64,000 nucleotides of DNA. Origin: a virus. This document shows, piece after piece, positions 15,349 through 22,522 of this stretch. Position 1 is the first letter of the stretch; each line of letters opens with the position of its first letter. A program made the position numbers and the translations under genes. The notes below the pieces were generated by a model. It did not search any database. It had not been told where the DNA came from and worked only from the letters and a program-made list of their open reading frames with translations. Location of the stretch: positions 1 to 64,000 of the IMG/VR virus record IMGVR_UViG_3300036760_000689, one strand, 5' to 3'.

Positions 15349-16122
15349 ATGAAATATCTCTATCTGGTCGTCGAACAACTAAACGGGAAGATCCTCATCC
15401 CGGACATTCTGCCCAAGTTTGAATTTTCGTTTCATTCGCTCCGCCATCATGTGCCAGAATCCAAAGAACCAAGAGCTATCATCGTTTATAGCGTTGACCC
15501 GAGTGAAAGACTTAAAACGCTATGCTGGTTAGAATCCGCTGAATTGCGGATAATCGAACTATGCCGCAACTATCCAAACACCACGCCCAACTATGATTCG
15601 AAACTTAACATCCTGGTGGAAAAGATCGTTCTGCTGAGAGACTTTGATCCCGATAGGGAATGCGTTTACATGGATCTCGATACGGAGATAGTCGGAGATT
15701 TCTCGTCATTGCTGACCGACAAAGCGGCGCTCAACTGCACTGAATATCCCTTAGTATCTCCTCCAGCGAGAAACCTAGATAGGGTTCTTCCGTTTCTGCC
15801 GTATAAGAACTGGGATGTTCGCTGGAATCCAAACTACAAAATGTGCAACGCAGGCTTCGTATTTATTCCAAAGGCGATACGCAAGGACTTGTGCGTCAAG
15901 GCACTACACATTGTTGACTTTCTTAACAATGGGACATTTCCTGGCGTTGATCGCATCTGCAATGGATTAGACGAACAAATAGCCCTATCCATTGTTCTCC
16001 AGGATCGCTTTGGAGACACATTGATACAAGTTCCCCAATATATCAACCACTTCTGGCTGCAAAGCATTCTGAGGGCACAAGGAGAGGAACACATCAAATG
16101 GTGGCTAAAGTCTGCAGATTGA
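15349..16122 (+). CDS. Glycosyltransferase (GT8-like)
   Basis: 257 residues from ATG 15349; the frame is open from a TTG 15 bases upstream. YMDLDTEIVG (about residue 105) is the DxD motif typical of GT8 and related retaining enzymes, preceded by a KIVLLRDFD helix. YKMCNAGFVFIPKA (about 170) and a DEQIALS segment (about 213) fit the same fold. Its substrate is unknown. It overlaps the next gene by 25 bases. Confidence 0.75.
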   Translation: MKYLYLVVEQLNGKILIPDILPKFEFSFHSLRHHVPESKEPRAIIVYSVDPSERLKTLCWLESAELRIIELCRNYPNTTPNYDSKLNILVEKIVLLRDFDPDRECVYMDLDTEIVGDFSSLLTDKAALNCTEYPLVSPPARNLDRVLPFLPYKNWDVRWNPNYKMCNAGFVFIPKAIRKDLCVKALHIVDFLNNGTFPGVDRICNGLDEQIALSIVLQDRFGDTLIQVPQYINHFWLQSILRAQGEEHIKWWLKSAD

Positions 16123-16826
16123 TCTTCACTGACGGCCGCAAAGACTATCTCTCCCAGACTTTCAAGAGTTTCCAAGAGAAAATGATTGCTGACTTTGCCA
16201 CAACTTTTATCGTCGATGATTCTGGAGATCCAGGGACTTATGGAGAATGGCTTGAGAAAGAGTTCGGGCCATATGTGAGCGGAATATTTCACCATCCTCA
16301 GCGCCTGGGTTACTGTAGGAGCATAAAACTCTCCTGGTCTGGCCTGCCAGACGACTACACTCACATCATGCATCTGGAAGACGACTTCATTCTCGAGCGC
16401 GAGGTGCGCCTTGATGAGATCCTATACGTCCTTGATCACAATCCCAATCTTTGCCAGATCTGGCTGATGCGTCATCCTTGGTATGAGGTTGAAAAACAGG
16501 CTGGTAGCGTATATCTAAATCATGGATCCATCCGATGGAAGGAAGGATTTATGGAGGGTCCTGAATGGCAGAGGTTACGATGGACCGAAGAGAGAGGTCA
16601 GTATTGGACGAGCAACCCATGTGTCTATCCAAGGAAAATCGTGGACCTCGGATGGCCCGATCCCCCCCTTTGTGAGCAGGCTTTTCGAGCAAAACTCGGT
16701 AACCTTCGATCCGCCTTTTGGGGATCTGCCTGCGATCCACCCTATACGCGCCACATCGGAGCGCACACAGATAACAGATCGTTAACGATTCCAGTCGATA
16801 TGCGTGCGATGGTCAAGGGATTTTAG
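16098..16826 (+). CDS. Glycosyltransferase-like protein
   Basis: 242 residues. TFIVDDSGDPGTYGEW near the N-terminus and MHLEDDFILER (about residue 94) read as the GT-A nucleotide-sugar region and DxD-like motif. NPCVYPRKIVDLGWP is an acceptor-side motif seen in phage glycosyltransferases. GGAGAGG lies about ten bases before the ATG. Its stop overlaps the convergent gene at 16813 by 14 bases, marking the end of the plus-strand block. Confidence 0.7.
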   Translation: MVAKVCRLIFTDGRKDYLSQTFKSFQEKMIADFATTFIVDDSGDPGTYGEWLEKEFGPYVSGIFHHPQRLGYCRSIKLSWSGLPDDYTHIMHLEDDFILEREVRLDEILYVLDHNPNLCQIWLMRHPWYEVEKQAGSVYLNHGSIRWKEGFMEGPEWQRLRWTEERGQYWTSNPCVYPRKIVDLGWPDPPLCEQAFRAKLGNLRSAFWGSACDPPYTRHIGAHTDNRSLTIPVDMRAMVKGF

Positions 16827-17523
16827 GCAGAAGTTCTTTGCTGCCGCCATTACCATGAACGATTGCTGGCAGAACCCGGCCTTGCCAAAACCGGCCATCC
16901 TCATCCTTAGTAATCATCCCTGTATAGAAATTTTTATAAAGAGTCGCAAACAATCCCAGATGCTCGACATATCGTTTGTCATCCAGCCAAAGGTTGAAGA
17001 TCGGTTGATCATTAAATATGTGCGGAAGTTCGCGGGAACCCTCTTTGAGGAAGGCTATCATCTCTCTGGCTAAATAGCCTTTCATCGCCCAAGTGCCCAT
17101 GCAGCTGATGGGCCTCGTAAGCAACATGTCTAACTTTGGACTCTGGGCCTTTAGAATCGGTATCCAGACCCAATTCTCATCGAATCGTTCACCTTCGTAA
17201 GATATCAGAATGTTTAAACCTGCCTTATCAAGATCTGGGATGGGGGACTGGAAGATCACGTCAGACGTATCGGTGAAAATCCACCATCGGTTTTCGTCCA
17301 TAAGCTCCTTGGGGATGTAATTAAATCTGCGGAGGTTCCCCGGCCAGCTCCAGCCTGTATTGATTCGATGGACTTTCGATATGGGAAGTTCACGCTTGGG
17401 GATATATGGCTCGAAGTTCACGAACACCAGTTCGACGCTATCCTCGAGGTTCTTCAGGCTGGCGAGATAACGATCCACGCCCTCTACGTTTGAAGAAAGG
17501 CTGATGAGATAGGGTTTATCCAT
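16813..17523 (-). CDS. Glycosyltransferase-like protein
   Basis: 236 residues. The start at 17523 is chosen because AGAGGAAAC precedes it; the frame is open a further 44 codons upstream inside the neighbouring gene. WWIFTDTSDVIFQSP (about residue 80) contains a D-T-S-D motif like the DxD of nucleotide-sugar transferases, and DQPIFNLWL (about 185) resembles the DQ-x-x-N acceptor motif of GT8/GT77-type enzymes. Part of the glycan cluster, but transcribed from the opposite strand. Confidence 0.65.
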   Translation of the reverse strand: MDKPYLISLSSNVEGVDRYLASLKNLEDSVELVFVNFEPYIPKRELPISKVHRINTGWSWPGNLRRFNYIPKELMDENRWWIFTDTSDVIFQSPIPDLDKAGLNILISYEGERFDENWVWIPILKAQSPKLDMLLTRPISCMGTWAMKGYLAREMIAFLKEGSRELPHIFNDQPIFNLWLDDKRYVEHLGLFATLYKNFYTGMITKDEDGRFWQGRVLPAIVHGNGGSKELLPKIP

Positions 17524-18364
17524 TGTTTCCTCTAAAGATTGTATCAATGATGGCACGGTAACGGTGTTCGAGGGTGTGCGTGGATTCAATCCAACGTTGG
17601 ATCTCATGAACGTCGTGGGATCCCTTTCCCGCCAGGACTGCCTCGGTAAGTTCAATCATCTCATCAAGATCATGGTAGACCGTGACCCGTTGCGCCATTC
17701 CGTCGATCTTGTAAAGATCCTCGCAGGGATTGGTGACCAGCTCCGTACCGCACCCCATAACCTCGAAGTAGCGGAAATTGAGATCGTTGTCGTAGCAGGA
17801 ATTCATGGAAACCTTAGATCGGCGGACGATGTTGATCATTTCTATGCTGTTGACAACAAGGACCCGTTGCCCGAAGTGCTGTCTCAACTTGGCAATGCAG
17901 GCGAGCCGCTTCTTGAAATAGTGCTCAGGAGTCCACCGACAGACAAATGAAACCTCGAGATTTTTGGGACCATTGTTGATCTCGATCGGCCCACCACTCC
18001 AGCAAAGGGGCAGCCAATAGACTCGGTTATGGCCAAGGTCGGCCTTGGTAGCGGAAATAAAACGGGAAATAGCCAGGAAGATGTAATTAAAATTCATGGC
18101 ATAAGTCATTAGCGCCCTGTGGTTTACATGAGCATCGATCCACCAAAAGGCTTTCTTTACGTGGGGCATGGCCTGATAGAGCGGCTCATATCGGGCTATC
18201 CCGTCGTTCCATTCCCTTTCAATTATCAGGTCTGGCTGCCACCTTTCGAAGGCAGTAATGGCCTTGGGCCAACCGGCCTCCTTGATTTTGCAAATGTCGC
18301 TATGAAGGATTTCATGGCCGCGAAGTTCAGGAATGGCCAGATAAGACAGATTTATGATTCTCAT
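17516..18364 (-). CDS. Glycosyltransferase of the CgeB/GT4-like type
   Basis: 282 residues from ATG 18364 (GAGGAAGC upstream); the frame extends further upstream into the methyltransferase gene. The C-terminal part has NFRYFEVMGCGTELVTNP (about residue 205), the R-x-FEvmaCGtxlv signature of group 1 glycosyltransferases and CgeB-like proteins. AFWWIDAHVNH near 75 lies in the N-terminal Rossmann domain. It overlaps the next gene by eight bases and the upstream gene by four (ATGA). Confidence 0.75.
   Translation of the reverse strand: MRIINLSYLAIPELRGHEILHSDICKIKEAGWPKAITAFERWQPDLIIEREWNDGIARYEPLYQAMPHVKKAFWWIDAHVNHRALMTYAMNFNYIFLAISRFISATKADLGHNRVYWLPLCWSGGPIEINNGPKNLEVSFVCRWTPEHYFKKRLACIAKLRQHFGQRVLVVNSIEMINIVRRSKVSMNSCYDNDLNFRYFEVMGCGTELVTNPCEDLYKIDGMAQRVTVYHDLDEMIELTEAVLAGKGSHDVHEIQRWIESTHTLEHRYRAIIDTIFRGNNG
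17590..17601. repeat. Palindrome TCCAACGTTGGA
   Basis: Exact 12-base copy near the 3' end of the CgeB-like gene. Confidence 0.6.
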
Positions 18365-19464
18365 AACGCTTCCTCGTTCACCACCTTTGCAAATAGCGGA
18401 CCCTGAATTCGCTCGGCCGCAAGAGATTGATAGGCGAGGTCGGATCCGATGCCAATCCTGCCAAAACACCTCGCTACCATCTGGACTGTGCCTGTGCCGC
18501 AAAATGGGTCAAAGACCACATCCCCCGGTCGGCTTGCCGCAAGGATACATGTCTCTGGCAGTTTCGGTGGGAAGGTGGCAAAGTGAGATCCTTTGTAAGG
18601 GGTAGTATTGATTGTCCATACTGTGCGGATATTGCGTTTACCGTTGTCCTCTGGACGATCCATCATCATTGCCCCATGAGCCGGCTGGGCATCGGCATAT
18701 CTCTTTGAAAAATTTCCGCCGCGCTTTCTGCCTACGTTTGGATGCACCAGGAGATCTCGCTCTCCATCAAATTTGCTACCTTTCCAACTTGCGTTCCTGG
18801 TTAATCCTTGGCCATATGGAGATTTGATCTTGTCTGGAGCGTTCGATCCCGTGTAGGTTGCATTCTCTTTCACCGCCTCCTGATCCCAGTAATATCGTGC
18901 TGATTTTGTGAGCAAGAAAATATACTCATGGGACTTCGTCGGTCGGTCGGTGACACTCTCGGGCATGGGATTCGGCTTGCTCCATATGATATCGGAGCGC
19001 AGATACCATCCATCGGCTTGAAGTGCGAAGGCTACGCGCCAAGGGATGCCAATGAGATCCTTGGCTTTCAATCCCAGAATCGGCATCCGATTTGGCTGTG
19101 TCATATCAAACATTGCTGGCGAAGATCCGGGAGTGGGTTTACCGAAATGCCGTTTGAATCTCTCCCCTTGTTCTCCCCCTCCAGGACAATCGCCGACCTT
19201 TCCTGCCCCAGTCGCATAAGAATCTCCAAGATTCAGGAACAGGACGCCATCATCTCTCAGCACTCGCCAGACCTCTTGGAATACCTCTACAAGGTTCGAT
19301 ACGTACTCTTCAGGGGTTGGCTCAAGGCCGATCTGCCCTGCCACCTTGTAGTCCCTCAAGCCCCAATACGGAGGAGATGTCACAACACATTGAACAGACT
19401 CTGACCTTAATGGGATTTGTCTTGCATCGGCACGAATAAGCATCTGCGACGGCCCAGGAGACAC
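18361..19464 (-). CDS. Orphan DNA methyltransferase (beta class, m4C/m6A)
   Basis: 367 residues. Catalytic motif IV VVTSPPYWGLRDY (about residues 27-39) comes first and the SAM-binding motif DPFCGTGTVQMVARC (about 323-337) last, which is the beta-class order. TSPPYW is typical of N4-cytosine enzymes, though some N6-adenine enzymes share it. The central 90-250 region would be the target recognition domain. No restriction endonuclease is adjacent, so it most likely protects phage DNA or marks its own sites. It overlaps the downstream glycosyltransferase by ATGA. Confidence 0.85.
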   Translation of the reverse strand: MSPGPSQMLIRADARQIPLRSESVQCVVTSPPYWGLRDYKVAGQIGLEPTPEEYVSNLVEVFQEVWRVLRDDGVLFLNLGDSYATGAGKVGDCPGGGEQGERFKRHFGKPTPGSSPAMFDMTQPNRMPILGLKAKDLIGIPWRVAFALQADGWYLRSDIIWSKPNPMPESVTDRPTKSHEYIFLLTKSARYYWDQEAVKENATYTGSNAPDKIKSPYGQGLTRNASWKGSKFDGERDLLVHPNVGRKRGGNFSKRYADAQPAHGAMMMDRPEDNGKRNIRTVWTINTTPYKGSHFATFPPKLPETCILAASRPGDVVFDPFCGTGTVQMVARCFGRIGIGSDLAYQSLAAERIQGPLFAKVVNEEAL

Positions 19465-19480
19465 GATCTCGGGAGAGGCC

Positions 19481-19846
19481 TTACCTAACCCCTACCTTCT
19501 CGGCGATCGTCGATCCTTGCTTGGAAAATAGCCACGTAGGAGGCCTTTTATAGGATTTTAATGCAGGTCCCTGATCTGATTTGGGCCTGTGTCCCATGCG
19601 ATAACGCATCGCGGGACAAGTTTTGCTTTGGCATTCCTTAACCAATTTCTGGGACCCGTTCATGCAATAAAGGCAGTTCTTCCTGATAACGCTCAACTTC
19701 GATCTTCCTTTACCGAGACGATACGCATAAAATAGGCATGGGCCAGTAATCAGTGTATCCCCTTGGCAATTTCTGACTTCTTGTGCAAATCCTGAACAAC
19801 CAAGGCACATCAGTCTAATTGCCTTTCGCACGGTTATTTTTGCCAT
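19481..19846 (-). CDS. Cysteine-rich hypothetical phage protein
   Basis: 121 residues with eight or more cysteines: M-C-L-G-C (about residue 13), C27, C37, C-L-Y-C (about 58), C72, C77. MAKITVRKAIRLMCLGCSGF and a KNCLYCMNGS segment indicate two metal-binding clusters with a basic backbone. This type is seen beside replication genes of phages, but no function is known to me. GGAG eight bases upstream supports the start. It begins directly at the stop of the RusA-like gene. Confidence 0.65.
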   Translation of the reverse strand: MAKITVRKAIRLMCLGCSGFAQEVRNCQGDTLITGPCLFYAYRLGKGRSKLSVIRKNCLYCMNGSQKLVKECQSKTCPAMRYRMGHRPKSDQGPALKSYKRPPTWLFSKQGSTIAEKVGVR

Positions 19847-19847
19847 A

Positions 19848-20249
19848 TCATGGCTCCGGCAAAGGGGTTATCTCAAAACTGAATTCAGTGTTCTTCCGTT
19901 TTTCCTTGTGAATTCTCAGTTCCATGACCTGCCGATCGTTCTTTATCCGGCCCGAGAGCTGAATGCCATCGAGACACGCTTTTATGGCATCGGCATCGAG
20001 CCTATCTGAGATCCAAATATCGACCGCAACAGACTTTTCCGTGTCTTCGGTTAGGGACTGCAGAGCCATAAACCCAATGGCTCGTTCGACATCCTTGACC
20101 TTTTTTGATGGTCCAATCCAATAAAGCGGCTTCCGATACTGGGCCAGACCAGCGACGATATCCTTGATGGCATTCCAGAAGAACGGCGCAAAGTGGATTT
20201 CATAGGTATTAGCCTTGTTTGGCAACGGTAGCGGAACCGTAACCCTCAT
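19848..20249 (-). CDS. RusA-like Holliday junction resolvase
   Basis: 133 residues. The RusA signature is visible in the C-terminal half: SDRLDADAIKACLDGI (about 80-95) followed by IKNDRQVMELRIHKEK (about 101-116), matching the family pattern in which acidic residues of D-x-D and DD-x-x-V bind the metal. Here the second pair reads N-D. The enzyme would resolve branched DNA during phage recombination or before packaging. GGAGGTG precedes the ATG, and the start overlaps an upstream short frame by ATGA. Confidence 0.75.
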   Translation of the reverse strand: MRVTVPLPLPNKANTYEIHFAPFFWNAIKDIVAGLAQYRKPLYWIGPSKKVKDVERAIGFMALQSLTEDTEKSVAVDIWISDRLDADAIKACLDGIQLSGRIKNDRQVMELRIHKEKRKNTEFSFEITPLPEP

Positions 20250-20380
20250 TGTTTCACCTCCAAAACCATCATCAATCGCTTATCGATCCATTCAGTATAG
20301 GCCAGAAGAGGTCCAAGAGTCTCGTCATCGATCGTACCACCTTTCAGCCGAACCCTCGCTGTCCTGCCATAAGCTGGCAA
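20246..20380 (-). CDS. Possible short ORF between dnaB and the RusA-like gene
   Basis: A frame of 44 codons from TTG 20380 ends in TGA overlapping the ATG of the RusA-like gene (ATGA), the kind of junction used by co-translated genes. The peptide (TIDDETLGPLLAYTEWIDKR near its middle) is amphipathic and looks protein-like. It overlaps the 3' end of dnaB in another frame, and no ribosome binding site is evident, so it is tentative. Confidence 0.35.
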   Translation of the reverse strand: MPAYGRTARVRLKGGTIDDETLGPLLAYTEWIDKRLMMVLEVKQ

Positions 20381-21680
20381 ACTTTGTAAACTGGCCAATG
20401 AAAGCGAGAGCTACCTCTCCTGTCGGGCCGTTACGTTGTTTGGCAATGATTAACTGAGCCACGCCCGCATGATCTTCGCCTTCCATTTGGTGGATAAGGA
20501 GGGCAATATCACAATCCTGCTCCAATTGGCCGGATTGTCTCAGGTCCGAGAGTCGGGGAATTTCCTCTTTTCGCTTGTTTGGCGAACGGTTCAACTGGGC
20601 ACAAGCGATTATAGGAGTCTTCATGCTTCTCGCCATGAACTTTAAATGCATGGAGTTATAGGCTACCTTCTGTTCATCAGTCGCCTTATAAAGGTGCTTC
20701 GGAGATTGAAGGAGCTGAACATAATCAAGGAGAATGGCGTCCAACGGTTGGCGCAGGCGACGGATTCGCGCTCCGATATCATGGGCATGGATCCCGGTAC
20801 TGTCGTCAATCCATACCTTCCATTGACTCATGGTCCCGGCCGCACGCCCTAATTTCGCCCATTCATCTTTGTTGACAAACCCGGTCAGCAACTTCATCAA
20901 TGGAACCTCAGACACGATGCTAAATAGCCGCATCATAATCATTAAGCGCCCCATCTCGATCGAAAAGAACAAGATCGCCCTACCGTCTTTGGCCATGTTG
21001 GCAAGGATTCCAAGCAAAAGGGATGTCTTGCCCTGACCAGGACGAGATGCGATGATCATATAATCATCTGAGGCAATCCCGGCCGGAATAAGGCGGTCAA
21101 GTCCTTCAAATCCAAGGCTCAAACCCGTCCTGATATCTCTCTGTTTCAGATCAGCAATTCTCTCAACCTGTTGATAAGCCTCGCTCACCGCTGTTTCCAT
21201 CGAGATTGGCCCAACGGCAGGTTCCAAAGCTGCATGGGCCTTGTCTATGGCCGCGATCAGATCGCCAGAGATCTCCCTGAAGGATTCCTCAGCCTGATAT
21301 GACCTTGTCATTGATTCCATGGAGGCTTGGATCAATCTCCTGAGGGCTGCCTTTTCTCGAATGATTTCAACATATTGAGGTGCCAGACCATCCTTGAAAT
21401 GCGGCATGCCATCGGTAAGAGATGCAAGATATGCGGGACCTCCGCATTCCTCAATCTTGCCATCAGTTCGGAGTTGAGACAGAACGGTTATCATGTCTGG
21501 CGATCTGCCCTGGGCCTGGATGTCCTTGGCTGTCTTGAAGATCACGCGATGGGACTGAGAATATAAATCATCTGGCTCAAGATCAAAATCGATTCCGCCC
21601 TCTACAAGAACGACTGCCAGGATGATTCTCTCGACCTCAAGGTCATAAGGTAAAGTCTTTTCGAGGCTTATATCGCTCAT
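20325..21680 (-). CDS. dnaB: Replicative DNA helicase DnaB
   Basis: 451 residues, the usual length. The N-terminal domain (PYDLEVERIILAVVL, then EEcGGpaYLaSLTDGM) is the DnaB N-terminal fold. The Walker A is ASRPGQGKTSLLLG (about residue 212), with AILFFSIEM and DAILLDYVQLLQ (Walker B) after it and DLRQSGQLEQDCDIALLIHQ near 380. It unwinds the phage fork as a hexamer. The start overlaps the stop of the loader gene by four bases (ATGA), so the two are likely translated together. Confidence 0.95.
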   Translation of the reverse strand: MSDISLEKTLPYDLEVERIILAVVLVEGGIDFDLEPDDLYSQSHRVIFKTAKDIQAQGRSPDMITVLSQLRTDGKIEECGGPAYLASLTDGMPHFKDGLAPQYVEIIREKAALRRLIQASMESMTRSYQAEESFREISGDLIAAIDKAHAALEPAVGPISMETAVSEAYQQVERIADLKQRDIRTGLSLGFEGLDRLIPAGIASDDYMIIASRPGQGKTSLLLGILANMAKDGRAILFFSIEMGRLMIMMRLFSIVSEVPLMKLLTGFVNKDEWAKLGRAAGTMSQWKVWIDDSTGIHAHDIGARIRRLRQPLDAILLDYVQLLQSPKHLYKATDEQKVAYNSMHLKFMARSMKTPIIACAQLNRSPNKRKEEIPRLSDLRQSGQLEQDCDIALLIHQMEGEDHAGVAQLIIAKQRNGPTGEVALAFIGQFTKFASLWQDSEGSAERWYDR

Positions 21681-22522
21681 TCACCCTCCGATCTCATCTG
21701 AACCATCGTCGTAAGGCAGCGGATTCTTCGGGCAGAAGCTTCGCCAAATTGCTTGGCCCACTCCTCCAGCTCACAATTGCTGGCAACGGACAAGACGACC
21801 TGATCGGCATGCTCATAGCAGTAATCCAACAGACTAAACATCGTCCGTGCGGAGAAGTCTGATAGTGTAACGTTTTCGATCTCGTCAAGATACAGGTGCG
21901 TAGGACCTGAGCGAGTCGCTTCCAACTCAGTCTGCATAAAGATCATATCTTCCGGTTCTGCGGTATTGTCGGTCGCGCAGATCCGGGTAGCATCCATCCA
22001 TGAGTTTGCCTTCCGAAACAACAACCTTCTACCTGCATAGGCGGCTTCGATGGCCAAACAATACATTAGAAAGCTCTTGCCTACTCCGGTAGGACCCATG
22101 AAACAATATCCCTTCAAGGGATTCTCGGCTAGGGTCTCGATGATTTGGGCTTGATCGACTCGAAATAGACCGCGGTTCTCCACATAATCCGTCGGTTGGA
22201 CTTTCTCGGCGGGAAAATTGGCTGGAGGCCATCTCCGATAAGTTCTTCCTGGGCAGAGCCGTCTACCTTCAAGATTCTTACGGACGAAAGCCCCAGCCCT
22301 TTGGACAATCCTAGCGGCCCTCGCGACATAAAAGCATTCGCAGAGCGCGTAGCACCTATGCCCTGGACTTATTTCCTCCGGTACCAGAAGGTGTTTTTGG
22401 TCCTGGCAGGTCTGGCAGCCGATTTTCGGGGGGGGTAATGAGGGGTTTTCCTTTCGATTGCTTTCGATAAGTTTGTAGGTCTCCCTTACCACTGAGTCGA
22501 GCTTTTCTGGTTCCTGGTCCAT
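21677..22522 (-). CDS. DnaC-like helicase loader (AAA+ ATPase)
   Basis: 281 residues from ATG 22522; AAGGA lies eight bases upstream. An N-terminal cysteine cluster (CQTC near residue 36, then CYALCEC near 57) forms a zinc domain as in DnaC/DnaI-type loaders. The Walker A is CFMGPTGVGKSF (about 146), with Walker B HLYLDEIEN (about 215) and a sensor segment VVLSVASNCELEEWA. The protein would load DnaB at the origin. It overlaps the upstream initiator gene out of frame by 167 bases. Confidence 0.85.
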   Translation of the reverse strand: MDQEPEKLDSVVRETYKLIESNRKENPSLPPPKIGCQTCQDQKHLLVPEEISPGHRCYALCECFYVARAARIVQRAGAFVRKNLEGRRLCPGRTYRRWPPANFPAEKVQPTDYVENRGLFRVDQAQIIETLAENPLKGYCFMGPTGVGKSFLMYCLAIEAAYAGRRLLFRKANSWMDATRICATDNTAEPEDMIFMQTELEATRSGPTHLYLDEIENVTLSDFSARTMFSLLDYCYEHADQVVLSVASNCELEEWAKQFGEASARRIRCLTTMVQMRSEGE

